Shown: positions 28,355-38,592, counted from the stretch's first letter. The stretch: DNA of 64,000 nt from an uncultured Methylotenera sp. (GCF_946479685.1 NZ_CAMLGS010000005.1:1-64000); one strand, 5' to 3'. The notes: generated from the sequence alone by a model not told the origin. Program-made: numbers and translations.

Positions 28355-28597
28355 GGCAGAATTAAAGCATAGTCAGGAAGTCTTAGCAAAGTGAAAACCA
28401 TACATAACATGCAATAAATATCGTCCACCTCTACATTTTTTGCGTCATAATAAATGGATAGTCATACAACAACCAATAAAGATGTATTAGTTTACCAATA
28501 CAATCAACAACTTAACCACAAAACACACAACAAAAATCTACTGGCGTAATTTTTGCTTATCCAGCCCAATCTAACATTTTCTAATAACAAAACCTAT

Positions 28598-30490
28598 ATG
28601 ACGGCTCCAATTCAAAACAACATACTGAAAACATATTTCTTATTTACCTACGTTGCAGTATTAATTCTGGTATCTGATTCGATTCCTGTCGCCAGCATTT
28701 TTCAGGATGGTTTAATCCCGACAGGCTTCATGCTTATCACCTGGCTTCTATATGGCTTATATTATTTATTGCCTGCCATCGCCATTACCACCTTAGTGAA
28801 ATTCATCAGTAAGAGAAACACTGGCGCGGTGTATGTAACCGCCATCCTCACTGGCGGCACGACGACATTAATGATGTATGCAAACGCCAAACTGTTTTCA
28901 CTGTATGGCATGTTTTTTAATGGATTCATTCTGAATCTGATCGCCACTCCTGGCGGTATCGAGTCGCTAGGTGGCAGCAGCGCGTCTGACGTAGGTTTTG
29001 CGCTGATTACAGTAGGCTTTATCAGTTTGCAAGCAGCGATTTTATGGCTGGTGCACCGCTTTTATTTAAAAAAATCAGCGCCTCAGTTATCGTTTAAATT
29101 CCTGCCAGTTACAGCACTTATTGCCACTGTAGTTGTGCACATGGGTTTTGCTTTGGATAGCTATACGACTAACCAGCTCAATGTAGTCGCACAAGCCATT
29201 CCGTTTTACCAAACCGTATCGGCACGTGGCTTCTTTAAAAGCTTAGGACTAACCACTAAACGTGAGGCCAAACTCAAGCTAAAAGGCAAACTCAACTACC
29301 CGCTCAACCCGATTCAATTCAAACAGCCAGCCAAGCCCTACAATATTATCTGGCTCACCTCAGAGTCTTGGCGCGCAGATACACTTAACGAAAAAATCAT
29401 GCCTAATAGCTGGGAGTTTGCAAAAGGTGCCGCTAGATTTACCCGCAATTACAGCACAGGCAACGGCACACGTATGGGTGTATTTGGCATGTTTACCGCC
29501 ATGCCCGGAAACTATTGGTTCCCCTTCCTGGAAGAGCGCCGCGGCGCTGCCATTATTGATGTGCTGCAACAACAGCAATACCAAATGAGCTTTTATACCA
29601 GCGCCAAATTCTCTTACCCAGAGTTTGACAAGACTATTTTTGCGCACGTTCCGGCTGAGCAACTGCACGACGCCAACAAAGGCAGCAGCGGTTGGGAAAA
29701 TGACCGCAACAACGTTAGCAGCTTGCTGTCATTTATTGATCAACGCGATAAAAGCAAACCGTTCTTCACGTTCATGTTCTTTGAGTCGCCACACGCACGT
29801 TATTACTTCCCGCCAGAAAGCGTGATTGCAACACCGTATCGTGACGACCTTAATTACGCTACCTTAAGTAAAACTGCACTACGAGACAATATTGTGCCGA
29901 TTAAAAATCGCTACATTAACTCCGTGCATCACTTAGACATGCAATTTGGCCGCATCTTCGACTACCTCAAGCAACACCAGTTACTGGATAACACCATTGT
30001 TATTCTTATCGGCGACCACGGTGAGGAGTTCATGGAACATGGCTTCTGGGGTCATAACTCTACGTTTGTGGATCAACAGGTTCGCACCCCACTTGTTATT
30101 TACAAGCCAAATGCAGCACCGCTGGTGAGCGACCAAATGACTAGCCACATGGATTTAGTGCCTACCATCATGCCGTTACTAGGCGTTAGCAACCCAAGCA
30201 GCGATTACTCTACTGGTTATAACCTGCTTGCTGGCGAGAAACGTAGCCATACTTACATCTCAGACTGGGACAAAGTTACCTACGTGGATGATGAGGTTAA
30301 AATCACCCAGCCGGTCAACGCCAAAAGCTTTGCACTGATGACCGCGAGCAGAGGGGACGACTCCGCCCTACCTAGTGATGAGCGTAAAGCCATAATGGAG
30401 AAAAAACAGCCTGCCATGCTGCAGCTAGTGCAGGATTTAAGTAAATTCTTCAAGAAAAAAGATGGTCATAGACCAGCACCGCCCCGATAA
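28598..30490 (+). CDS. PbgA/YejM-like inner membrane protein (DUF3413 plus sulfatase-fold domain)
   Basis: The amino-terminal about 215 residues hold five transmembrane helices (DUF3413-like). The carboxy-terminal periplasmic domain is of the sulfatase/alkaline-phosphatase superfamily. It has a WLTSESWR metal-site strand, GNGTRMG at the usual nucleophile position, and DHGEEFMEHGFWGH near the second metal site. Relatives include PbgA/YejM (which controls LpxC stability in enterics), LtaS and phosphoethanolamine transferases. I choose ATG 28598 (630 aa) over a TTG at 28553, because neither has a clear ribosome binding site and the downstream start gives a normal cytoplasmic lead. hrcA starts 31 bp after it. 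Confidence 0.82.
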   Translation: MTAPIQNNILKTYFLFTYVAVLILVSDSIPVASIFQDGLIPTGFMLITWLLYGLYYLLPAIAITTLVKFISKRNTGAVYVTAILTGGTTTLMMYANAKLFSLYGMFFNGFILNLIATPGGIESLGGSSASDVGFALITVGFISLQAAILWLVHRFYLKKSAPQLSFKFLPVTALIATVVVHMGFALDSYTTNQLNVVAQAIPFYQTVSARGFFKSLGLTTKREAKLKLKGKLNYPLNPIQFKQPAKPYNIIWLTSESWRADTLNEKIMPNSWEFAKGAARFTRNYSTGNGTRMGVFGMFTAMPGNYWFPFLEERRGAAIIDVLQQQQYQMSFYTSAKFSYPEFDKTIFAHVPAEQLHDANKGSSGWENDRNNVSSLLSFIDQRDKSKPFFTFMFFESPHARYYFPPESVIATPYRDDLNYATLSKTALRDNIVPIKNRYINSVHHLDMQFGRIFDYLKQHQLLDNTIVILIGDHGEEFMEHGFWGHNSTFVDQQVRTPLVIYKPNAAPLVSDQMTSHMDLVPTIMPLLGVSNPSSDYSTGYNLLAGEKRSHTYISDWDKVTYVDDEVKITQPVNAKSFALMTASRGDDSALPSDERKAIMEKKQPAMLQLVQDLSKFFKKKDGHRPAPPR

Positions 30491-30521
30491 CATTGCCTTA
30501 TCAGGCTAACTGACCGATAAT

Positions 30522-31550
30522 TTGCGCATGAGCTCCAGTATAGACAAACGTGCGCAAATTTTACTCAAGACCCTGGTTGAACATTACATCAGTGATGGTC
30601 AACCCATCGGGTCTCGTACCTTATTGCAACATTCCGGCTTGGACGTCAGCCCCGCTACCATTCGCAATGTGATGAGCGATTTGGAACAGCTTGGCTTTAT
30701 TACCAGCCCGCATACCTCAGCAGGCCGCATTCCTACGCAAAAAGGCTACCGTTTATTTGTAGACTCGTTGCTCACGGTCCAACCGCTAGAGTCACAAATC
30801 GTACAGCAACTGAAAAGCGGCTTAGCCTCACCGAACCCTAGTGAGTTGATTACCAATGCTGCCGATATGCTGTCACAATTGACCCAGTTTGCTGGCGTGG
30901 TGATGACCCCCAAACACAAACGCATTGCATTTAAGCACCTGGAGTTTTTAACGCTTTCAGACAAAAGAATACTGGTCATCATTGTCACCAGTGATGGCAA
31001 TGTGCAGAACCGCATCATCCTCACTGAAAAGAAATTCAGCGCTAGTGAACTGACGCAGGCAGGTAATTATTTTAACGCACACTTTTCCGGCCATACGTTT
31101 GAAGAAGTGCAGCAAAAACTGCATGCCGAACTAAAACAGATGCAGGACGACATGAATCAACTCATGACCGCTGCACTAGAGGCCAGCAACAAAAAGGCGG
31201 ATGAAGATGGCGTGGTGATTGCTGGTGAACGCAACCTACTACAAGTTGACGACCTCTCTACCAACGTAGCCAGCTTACGCAAGCTGTTTGAAATTTTTGA
31301 GCGCCGCACCAGCCTGATGCAGTTGCTGGACAATAGCCAGCATGCCGATGGCATACAGATATTCATCGGTGGTGAGAGTGGTTACTTACCGCTAGATGAG
31401 TGCAGCATGATTACCGCCCCATATGAGGCAGATGGACAGGTGGTAGGTACACTGGGCGTGATTGGCCCTACGCGTATGGCATATGAGCGTGTGATTCCGA
31501 TTGTAGATATCACAGCAAAACTGCTATCCAATGCACTTTCATCGAGTTAG
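30522..31550 (+). CDS. hrcA: Heat-inducible transcription repressor HrcA
   Basis: Repressor of heat-shock genes that binds CIRCE inverted repeats and is tuned by GroEL. The amino-terminal winged helix contains [26 protein letters not shown] (about residues 19-44). The remainder is the GAF-like dimerisation region ending [17 protein letters not shown]. 342 aa is typical. It is followed by hemH and, after a 23-kb interval, by grpE-dnaK-dnaJ. I see no CIRCE element in this window, so its targets (probably groESL) are elsewhere. Confidence 0.97.
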   Translation: MRMSSSIDKRAQILLKTLVEHYISDGQPIGSRTLLQHSGLDVSPATIRNVMSDLEQLGFITSPHTSAGRIPTQKGYRLFVDSLLTVQPLESQIVQQLKSGLASPNPSELITNAADMLSQLTQFAGVVMTPKHKRIAFKHLEFLTLSDKRILVIIVTSDGNVQNRIILTEKKFSASELTQAGNYFNAHFSGHTFEEVQQKLHAELKQMQDDMNQLMTAALEASNKKADEDGVVIAGERNLLQVDDLSTNVASLRKLFEIFERRTSLMQLLDNSQHADGIQIFIGGESGYLPLDECSMITAPYEADGQVVGTLGVIGPTRMAYERVIPIVDITAKLLSNALSSS

Positions 31551-31628
31551 CGTGTCGCACATCCAATTAAGGCAAGCATTTACACAATTAAGCTACATAA
31601 CATTAAGTTACATAACAAGATTGGCAAT

Positions 31629-32732
31629 ATGGCATATTTCAACCCAGAACCAAAATACGAACACGGCGACCAACTCAAAGTAGGCATTCTGCTGGCCAAC
31701 CTAGGCACCCCAGACGCGCCTACAGCGCAGGCACTGCGCCCCTATTTACGCCAATTTTTAAGTGACCGTCGTGTCGTGGAAATTCCACGCCTGATTTGGT
31801 GGTTTATTTTAAACGGCATCATTCTGGCTGTCCGCCCCAAAAAATCGGCTGAGAAATATGCCAGTGTGTGGACAAGTGAGGGCTCACCCCTGCTCATACA
31901 CGCAAAGAAACAAGCCCTGCTATTACGTGGCTTTTTAGCGCAAAAAATCCAATCCCCGTTTACGGTGGAATTAGGCATGAGCTACGGCAACCCGTCGATG
32001 GAGAGTGCCATACAGAAACTAAAAGCGCAGCACTGTGACCGCATTTTGGTATTTCCGCTTTATCCGCAGTATGCTGCCAGCAGCACCGGCAGTGCGCTAG
32101 ATGCGGTATGGCGTGTACTGCTTAAAACGCGCAATATGCCGGCAGTGCGCACCATCAAGCACTACCATGACCACCCAGCTTATATTGAAGCACTGGCACA
32201 AAGCGTGCGCGAACACTGGCGCATCAATGGCAAACCCAATAAATTAGTGATGAGCTTTCATGGTGTGCCTAAATTTCATTTGCTAAAAGGTGATATGTAC
32301 CACTGCGAATGTCACAAAACCGGACGCTTACTGGCAGAGGCACTAGAGCTTAATCAAGACCAGTATGTCATTGCGTTTCAATCCAGATTCGGTAAACAAG
32401 AGTGGCTCAAGCCATATTTGGCCAATATATTAGAATCTTTAGGCAAAGCTAAGGTCAATCGTATTGATGTAATCTGCCCTGGCTTCTCTAGCGACTGCTT
32501 AGAAACACTGGAAGAAATCGCCATGGAAGGCAAGCATATATTCCAAAACAATGGTGGCGGTGAATATCACTATATTCCAGCCCTCAACGAAAATGAGGCA
32601 TGGATACATGCCATGACCACGATTGCACTGGAAAATCTGCACGGCTGGGCGAGCACAGACTGGGATGCGAACCAAGCCAAAAAAGATGCAGAAATGACAA
32701 AATTAAGGGCGCAAGGTTTAGCCAACAATTAA
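31629..32732 (+). CDS. hemH: Ferrochelatase
   Basis: Inserts ferrous iron into protoporphyrin IX, the last step of protohaem synthesis. Recognisable stretches are VGILLANLGTPDAPT near the amino terminus, the catalytic-histidine motif MSFHGVPKFH (about residues 212-221) and the late CPGFSSDCLETLEEI. 367 aa is normal for beta- and gammaproteobacteria. It lies 78 bp after hrcA, the usual betaproteobacterial order hrcA-hemH-grpE, but here the lipopolysaccharide locus follows. Confidence 0.97.
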   Translation: MAYFNPEPKYEHGDQLKVGILLANLGTPDAPTAQALRPYLRQFLSDRRVVEIPRLIWWFILNGIILAVRPKKSAEKYASVWTSEGSPLLIHAKKQALLLRGFLAQKIQSPFTVELGMSYGNPSMESAIQKLKAQHCDRILVFPLYPQYAASSTGSALDAVWRVLLKTRNMPAVRTIKHYHDHPAYIEALAQSVREHWRINGKPNKLVMSFHGVPKFHLLKGDMYHCECHKTGRLLAEALELNQDQYVIAFQSRFGKQEWLKPYLANILESLGKAKVNRIDVICPGFSSDCLETLEEIAMEGKHIFQNNGGGEYHYIPALNENEAWIHAMTTIALENLHGWASTDWDANQAKKDAEMTKLRAQGLANN

Positions 32733-32807
32733 TAAGCGTTATACTGGATGTTTTACAATTTCAAACACGTTGCAGAGTTTTTTGCAGCGTAATTTAGGTA
32801 CGGATCA

Positions 32808-33797
32808 ATGATCGTAATTACTGGCGGCGCCGGCATGATAGGCTCTATCATCGCGTGGCATCTCAATACCCAACTGCAACGTGATGATTTAGTCATCGTA
32901 GACCGTATCACGCATGAAGAGCAATGGCAAAACTTGGCGCATCGCCACTATGCGCATTACTTGGATAAAGACCAGCTCATGTCGTGGCTAGAAGGCCGCA
33001 CGGACATTGAGGCCATTATTCACATGGGTGCTATTAGCGCCACTACTGAGCGCGACTTCAACAAGCTGGTCGAGGCTAACATTCAGTACTCGCAAAACTT
33101 ATGGACATGGTGTGCCCAGCATCAAGTGCCATTTTTCTATGCAAGCTCTGCCGCCACTTATGGTGATGGCAACATGGGCTATGACGATGCCAGTATAGAA
33201 AACCTAAGACCGCTCAACGGTTACGGCTACTCCAAACACTTTTTTGACCAATGGGCATTGCGCCAAGTCAGCAAAAACTTACCAACGCCACCGGCTTGGG
33301 CTGGCTTCAAGTTCTTTAACGTGTACGGCCCCAACGAATACCATAAAGAGCGTATGGCAAGCGTAGCTTTCCACACGTTTAACCAATTCAGTGCCTCCGG
33401 CACCATGAAATTATTTAAAGGCACCAAAGCTGGGGTGGAAGACGGCATGCAAATGCGTGACTTCGTGTATGTAAAAGATGCAGCCGCGGTGGTGAATCAC
33501 TTCGCAACATCCGCCATCGCCAAAAAGGCGGTGCCAAATGGCATTTATAACATTGGCACCGGCCACGCTAGAAGCTTTAAAGACCTAGCGACTAGCGTAA
33601 TGCAAGGCATGCAGCGTGAACCGCATATTACCTACGTGGATATGCCACAGGACTTACAGGGTAAATATCAATACTTTACCGAGGCCACAATGCAGAAGTT
33701 AGCCAGCACAGGCTACAACCAACCCTTCCACAGCCTTGAGGATGGTGTGCGCGACTACGTACAGAACTACTTAATGCAAGAGGATAAATACTGCTAA
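32808..33797 (+). CDS. hldD: ADP-L-glycero-D-manno-heptose 6-epimerase
   Basis: Last step of ADP-heptose synthesis for the lipopolysaccharide inner core. Short-chain dehydrogenase fold with the NAD(P) loop TGGAGMIGS (residues 4-12). It has the catalytic Tyr-x3-Lys in YGYSKHFFD (about residues 139-147) and the HldD-specific FNVYGPNEYHKERMAS. 329 aa is typical. Its stop codon overlaps the gmhA start. It opens the run hldD-gmhA-hldE-waaF, which holds most of the heptose pathway. Only gmhB, the heptose bisphosphate phosphatase, is not recognised here. Confidence 0.97.
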   Translation: MIVITGGAGMIGSIIAWHLNTQLQRDDLVIVDRITHEEQWQNLAHRHYAHYLDKDQLMSWLEGRTDIEAIIHMGAISATTERDFNKLVEANIQYSQNLWTWCAQHQVPFFYASSAATYGDGNMGYDDASIENLRPLNGYGYSKHFFDQWALRQVSKNLPTPPAWAGFKFFNVYGPNEYHKERMASVAFHTFNQFSASGTMKLFKGTKAGVEDGMQMRDFVYVKDAAAVVNHFATSAIAKKAVPNGIYNIGTGHARSFKDLATSVMQGMQREPHITYVDMPQDLQGKYQYFTEATMQKLASTGYNQPFHSLEDGVRDYVQNYLMQEDKYC

Positions 33798-34360
33798 TGA
33801 AGTATGTTAACTACCTAAAAGATGAACATGCCGCGCATATGGCGATGTTTAATGCACTGGAGCCACTGTTTCCGCTGATCAGTGATGTTGGCATTGCCAT
33901 GCAAAACACCATTAGCAATGGTGGAAAAATTCTGCTGATGGGCAACGGCGGCAGCGCAGCTGATAGCCAGCACATTGCAGCCGAAATTGTAGGGCGATTT
34001 AAGAAAGAGCGTAAAGGCATGCCAGCTATCGCGCTCACTACCGACACATCCATCCTTACCTCGGTGGGTAACGACTACGGCTACCACTATATTTTTGCAC
34101 GGCAGATTGAAGCACTATGTCGCCCGGAAGACCTAGTAATCGGCCTTACTACCAGCGGCAACAGCGCCAACGTGGTAAACGCAATCGAGGCAGCCAATGC
34201 GATTGGTGCCACTACGGTAGGCTTAACTGGCGGTACTGGCGGCAAACTAAATGAGCTCTGCACCTACAATATAGTGATTCCATCCAGCGTCACCGCGCGC
34301 ATTCAGGAAGCGCATATCTTTGTTGGGCACTCGCTCTGCGAAATTCTAGAGTCTGCTTAA
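33797..34360 (+). CDS. gmhA: Phosphoheptose isomerase, SIS domain (GmhA family)
   Basis: Converts sedoheptulose-7-phosphate to D-glycero-D-manno-heptose-7-phosphate. The single SIS domain has GNGGSAADSQHIAAE (about residues 51-65) and LTTSGNSANV (about 114-123). 187 aa is standard. The start codon overlaps the hldD stop. The related DiaA, which binds DnaA, has the same fold. Position between hldD and hldE favours GmhA. A hairpin (34,367-34,391) follows, then hldE. Confidence 0.93.
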   Translation: MKYVNYLKDEHAAHMAMFNALEPLFPLISDVGIAMQNTISNGGKILLMGNGGSAADSQHIAAEIVGRFKKERKGMPAIALTTDTSILTSVGNDYGYHYIFARQIEALCRPEDLVIGLTTSGNSANVVNAIEAANAIGATTVGLTGGTGGKLNELCTYNIVIPSSVTARIQEAHIFVGHSLCEILESA

Positions 34361-34366
34361 AGCACT

Positions 34367-34391
34367 GGATTGAGACTAATGCGCTCAATCC
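34367..34391 (+). other. Hairpin between gmhA and hldE
   Basis: A perfect 8-bp stem (34367-34374 with 34384-34391) with a 9-nt loop. There is no U-tract, so it is more likely a processing or attenuating structure than a terminator. Confidence 0.4.
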
Positions 34392-34472
34392 ATGCCGTAA
34401 GCCATCAAATGCTGATTTTGATTGGCATGACAAAATGTATATCACACGCTTAGATGTATAATCACCTCCACC

Positions 34473-35933
34473 ATGACCCAGCAAAAACTTCTCGATACAG
34501 TTAAACATTTTGGCAATCTCAGTGCACACGTACTCGTAGTGGGCGATGTCATGCTCGATCGCTATTTAATAGGCGAAGTGAACCGCATCTCGCCAGAGGC
34601 ACCAGTGCCGGTAGTACTCATCAAATCACAGCATGATAGAGCCGGTGGCGCCGCTAACGTTGCCGCAAACTTATCACTGCTGGGCATCAACACACGGATA
34701 ATTGGCTGCGTAGGTACCGATATCGAAGCAGATATTCTGCTCAACTTGATGACCGCAACCAATATCAATGTGGAGCACGTGATTCGCTCTAAACAGCGCC
34801 CGACCGTTGCTAAAACGCGCATTTTGGGTGGGCATCAGCAAATGATGCGCCTAGACCAAGAGGACAACACGACCTTCAGTGCAGAAGAAAACGCGCAGCT
34901 ATTAAACGCAATTAGTGCTGAAATCGCACGCAAACCTGCGGTGGTCATTTTATCTGACTACGCAAAAGGCTTATTAAGTGCAGAGATCTGCCAACAGTTA
35001 ATCACGCAGTGCCATACGCAAGGTATTACCGTACTAGTTGACCCTAAAGGCCACGACTACTCTAAATACCAAGGTGCTACCGCACTCACCCCTAACAAAA
35101 AAGAAACCGCAGAAGCCTGTGGCACCTCTATCCATGATGCCAGCTTGATTGAGAAGGCTAGCGTGCTTAAAAATGCCCTGAAACTGGAGTTCTTAGTGGT
35201 CACTCGTGGCGAAGAAGGCATCTCCTTGATTGATGCAGGCAGCCATCTATTACCGGCAACGGCAAAACAGGTATTTGACGTATCTGGCGCCGGCGACACT
35301 GTGATTGCCACGCTGGCCGCTGGCCTCATCCACCAACTCAGCCCATTGGAGGCATTACAGTTAGCCAATATTGCCGCAGGCGTGGTGGTCGGCAAGGTAG
35401 GTACCGTACCGATTAACCGTGACGAATTGATTGAGGCTTTAGCCAGCGAACAATCTACAGAGCAGGCGCATAAAGTATGTGACTTAGCGCAACTGATGCA
35501 AAAGGTAGATGCTTGGAAAAAAACAGCACAAAAGATCGTATTTACTAACGGCTGCTTTGATTTACTGCATGCTGGCCATGTAACGTATTTAGAAGCGGCA
35601 AAAAAACGTGGCGACAAACTGATTTTAGGCTTGAACACCGATCGCTCAGTGAGCGTGTTGAAAGGGCCAACCCGCCCTGTGGTACATGAAAATGACCGCG
35701 CACGTGTGCTTGCCGCACTAGAGTCCGTAGACGCTGTCATCTTGTTTGATGAAGACACCCCGCTCAACTTAATTAACGCAGTCAAACCGCATGTCATTGC
35801 CAAGGGCAGCGACTATACGGCAGACCAAGTCGTAGGCGGCAAAGAGGTTGAGTCATGGGGTGGTGAAGTTGCCTTAATTGATTTAGTGGCAGGGCGTAGC
35901 ACTAGCAACATCATCAAGAAACTTGAGAGTTAA
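34473..35933 (+). CDS. hldE: Bifunctional heptose-7-phosphate kinase / heptose-1-phosphate adenylyltransferase
   Basis: Two-domain enzyme of ADP-heptose synthesis. The PfkB-type kinase domain (about residues 1-320) shows GGAANVAANLSLLG and the anion-hole motif DVSGAGDT. The nucleotidyltransferase domain (about 345-486) begins FTNGCFDLLHAGH with the HxGH motif. At 486 aa it is the full fused form. hldD and gmhA upstream and waaF 12 bp downstream support the role. Confidence 0.98.
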   Translation: MTQQKLLDTVKHFGNLSAHVLVVGDVMLDRYLIGEVNRISPEAPVPVVLIKSQHDRAGGAANVAANLSLLGINTRIIGCVGTDIEADILLNLMTATNINVEHVIRSKQRPTVAKTRILGGHQQMMRLDQEDNTTFSAEENAQLLNAISAEIARKPAVVILSDYAKGLLSAEICQQLITQCHTQGITVLVDPKGHDYSKYQGATALTPNKKETAEACGTSIHDASLIEKASVLKNALKLEFLVVTRGEEGISLIDAGSHLLPATAKQVFDVSGAGDTVIATLAAGLIHQLSPLEALQLANIAAGVVVGKVGTVPINRDELIEALASEQSTEQAHKVCDLAQLMQKVDAWKKTAQKIVFTNGCFDLLHAGHVTYLEAAKKRGDKLILGLNTDRSVSVLKGPTRPVVHENDRARVLAALESVDAVILFDEDTPLNLINAVKPHVIAKGSDYTADQVVGGKEVESWGGEVALIDLVAGRSTSNIIKKLES

Positions 35934-35945
35934 TAGCGTATCAAC

Positions 35946-36977
35946 ATGTCTGCTGAAAAAATCCTGATTCTCGGCCCATCCTGGGTGGGCGACATGGTGC
36001 TGGCACATAGCCTATTCCAAACGCTCAAAACGCAACACCCCAACGCCATCATTGATGTGGCAGCACCAGCATGGACATTGCCGTTAATCGCACGCATGCC
36101 TGAAATTAACCAAGGCATTGCACTGCCATTCAAGCATGGGCAGCTGGCACTGCTAGAGCGTATAAAATTTGGTTTATCCCTAAAGAAACAAGGCTATACA
36201 CAGTCAATCACGCTGGTGAACTCCCTTAAATCGGCGATACTGCCTCTGGCCGCGGGCATTCCGCAACGTACTGGCTTTCTGGGGGAATGCCGCTACGGCC
36301 TGCTCAATGATATTCGACCATTAGACAAAGCCAAGCTACCGCGCACCGTGGATAGGTTTGTGGCGTTGAGTGCAGGCAAAGGTCAAGCGCCAAACAACCT
36401 TAACATTACCAACCCGCGCCTGATTGCAGACCGCAGCAATGCGCTGCAAGCCCTATCGAAACTGGGGCAGAGTGCGCCCACGTCAAAAGTGCTAGGCTTA
36501 TGCCCGGGTGCAGAATACGGTGAAGCCAAGCGCTGGCCCGCTGAGTATTATGCAGAGGTCGCCAATGCAGCATTAAGCCACGGCTGGCAAGTATGGCTAT
36601 TTGGTTCGGATAAAGACCTACCTGTCACTCAAGCAATCAACCGGCTTGCTAACAACCGCTGCCTGGATTTAGGCGGCAAAACAAAACTAGGTGACGCCAT
36701 TGATTTAATGTCGCTATGCGATACCGTTATCAGTAACGACTCTGGCTTAATGCACGTTGCCGCAGCGCTAGATAAAAAAGTGGTTGCGATTTATGGCTCA
36801 AGCGACCCACACCACACACCACCAATGCATCCAGATGCGGTAGTCGCATACCTAGGCTTAAGTTGCAGCCCGTGCTTTAAACGCGTATGCCCGCTCACTG
36901 AGCATGATGCACATCTGGCCTGCTTAAAAAAGCTAACGCCGCAATCCATTATTCATGACATCAAGTTCTTAGCATAA
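35946..36977 (+). CDS. waaF: ADP-heptose:LPS heptosyltransferase II
   Basis: GT9 enzyme adding the second heptose of the inner core. The amino terminus reads ILILGPSWVGDMVLAHSL, typical of WaaF. The carboxy-terminal nucleotide-sugar half has LCPGAEYGEAKRWP (about residues 180-193) and SNDSGLMHVAAAL (about 263-275). 343 aa is normal. It is coupled to hldE and followed after 4 bp by a polytopic glycosyltransferase. Its partner waaC is 18 kb away in the same locus. Confidence 0.95.
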   Translation: MSAEKILILGPSWVGDMVLAHSLFQTLKTQHPNAIIDVAAPAWTLPLIARMPEINQGIALPFKHGQLALLERIKFGLSLKKQGYTQSITLVNSLKSAILPLAAGIPQRTGFLGECRYGLLNDIRPLDKAKLPRTVDRFVALSAGKGQAPNNLNITNPRLIADRSNALQALSKLGQSAPTSKVLGLCPGAEYGEAKRWPAEYYAEVANAALSHGWQVWLFGSDKDLPVTQAINRLANNRCLDLGGKTKLGDAIDLMSLCDTVISNDSGLMHVAAALDKKVVAIYGSSDPHHTPPMHPDAVVAYLGLSCSPCFKRVCPLTEHDAHLACLKKLTPQSIIHDIKFLA

Positions 36978-36981
36978 GCAG

Positions 36982-38532
36982 ATGCAAAAGATTACAGACC
37001 ACCTTCAGCAACTGAGTGATAAAAAGTTCATGTTATTAATGTCGCTAGTAGCGGCTATCACCGCTTGGCGCGTTATTTACATTCAGCATGGCTGGCTTAA
37101 CGTCGACTCGCTGCTCTATTTTGAGTCTGCCCGATTATTCGCCATCGGTGAGTTTAAACAAGGCGTTGCGATATTTAACTGGCCTTTATACTCATTGCTA
37201 ATTAGCGCGCTGCATCGCCTCACCGGCCTCAGTATCCACACTTCAGCACAGGTGCTGGATATAGTATTTTTTGCGATAAGCGCCTTCAGCTTTAGCTATC
37301 TTATTAAGCTGGCTGGTGGCAATAAACTGACCATCGCTAGCGGTGTGTTTTTGCTGCTGAGCTCACCTTATATTGTGGGCGATGTACTACCCATGCTGTT
37401 GCGTGACCAAGGTTTCTGGGCGGCATTTCTAACCAGTCTGGTATTTTTTGTGCAATATTACCGCTTACAAAAAATCAGCGACGCCCTGCTCTGGCAACTA
37501 TCGACCATCGTCGCCATGCTGTTTAGAATTGAAGGCATCACCTTCCTCATTGGCCTACCGCTCATTTTATGGTTGCGCCATGACCTCAGCTTTACGCAAA
37601 AACTGAAACAGTTTTTAATAAGCAACAGCTTGGCCATTTTGGCGGTGATTGGCATCATGGCAGCTTTGCTGCTATCTCCTTCAGTCACCTTGAGCGACTT
37701 TGGCCGCATTAAAGAGGTCATTTCTTTGCTAGCGGATATTTCCCAGGCATTCAACGCCAAAGCAGCAGGCATGGGCAATGTACTTGGCAGCTACTTTGCA
37801 GATTATGGCCTAATCGCGTTAGTGGCTGGCCTGCTCAGCATTTTGCTGTTAAAAATCATCAGCATCATCAGCTGGCCGGTGATTGCGCTATACGCGGTAA
37901 ATCGTAGCCAGCAAGACTCACCTATACTGCCACTGCAAGCCGATACACGCATTATTTTTTACAGCGTCGTCGTGATTAGCATCATCAACGCCAGTGCCAG
38001 CATGGCTAGAGTGTTTGTGCTATCCAACAGATACATCGTCTCGATTGGCTTTATCGTGCTGGTGTTTGCGGCATTCTGCTTAGCATCACTGATACACAAG
38101 CTGCGCACCAACACATTTAAACGCCAGTGGCAAAAATGGTTCACTATCGCTTTAATCGTTATTTTTAGTGCGTCTTACATCAAAAACACCCTGCCTAAAA
38201 AAGATGGCTACACCTTTGAAAAAGATGCCGTTGCCTATGTAAAACAAAAAAATATCGCCAACGACAGAATATTTTTTGTAACAGATAAGTCTATTTTTTA
38301 TGCTGGCGCTCATTTTAATGGCAGGCATTCAGACCACTGGCAACTCACGCTAGATGCAATTAAAGATGGCTCTATCTACCACTATGACTACCTGCTGCTG
38401 TATGCTGAAGTGGATGAAAACAGCGTGGAGCAAGAAAAAGTAATTCGTGAGCAGTTAAGCCAGTACCGGCTGGAAAAGGAGTTTTACGGCGTTAACAAAA
38501 AGAAAAAGATTATGCTTTACGTGAAGCAGTAA
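36982..38532 (+). CDS. Polytopic membrane protein, GT-C / GT39-like glycosyltransferase
   Basis: 516 aa with about ten to twelve hydrophobic segments and a soluble carboxy-terminal tail (about residues 405-516). The first predicted periplasmic loop carries NVDSLLYFESARLF, an acidic position like the catalytic aspartate of GT-C (PMT/ArnT) enzymes. These use lipid-linked sugar donors on the periplasmic side. There is no close family I can name. It sits 4 bp after waaF in the same run, so modification of core or lipid A sugars is the likely role (inferred). Confidence 0.6.
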   Translation: MQKITDHLQQLSDKKFMLLMSLVAAITAWRVIYIQHGWLNVDSLLYFESARLFAIGEFKQGVAIFNWPLYSLLISALHRLTGLSIHTSAQVLDIVFFAISAFSFSYLIKLAGGNKLTIASGVFLLLSSPYIVGDVLPMLLRDQGFWAAFLTSLVFFVQYYRLQKISDALLWQLSTIVAMLFRIEGITFLIGLPLILWLRHDLSFTQKLKQFLISNSLAILAVIGIMAALLLSPSVTLSDFGRIKEVISLLADISQAFNAKAAGMGNVLGSYFADYGLIALVAGLLSILLLKIISIISWPVIALYAVNRSQQDSPILPLQADTRIIFYSVVVISIINASASMARVFVLSNRYIVSIGFIVLVFAAFCLASLIHKLRTNTFKRQWQKWFTIALIVIFSASYIKNTLPKKDGYTFEKDAVAYVKQKNIANDRIFFVTDKSIFYAGAHFNGRHSDHWQLTLDAIKDGSIYHYDYLLLYAEVDENSVEQEKVIREQLSQYRLEKEFYGVNKKKKIMLYVKQ

Positions 38533-38592
38533 CAGGCTATCGAGTCTATCAATTTTGAGACTATCTATTTCAATGCTATAAATTTCAATACG

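Noticed and set aside
30491..31628. CIRCE element near hrcA
   Set aside because: No TTAGCACTC-N9-GAGTGCTAA or close variant was seen around hrcA, hemH, grpE or dnaK.
35057..35803. 248-codon minus-strand frame within hldE
   Set aside because: Antisense shadow of the PfkB and nucleotidyltransferase domains, rich in Ser, Ala and Thr, with no family resemblance.
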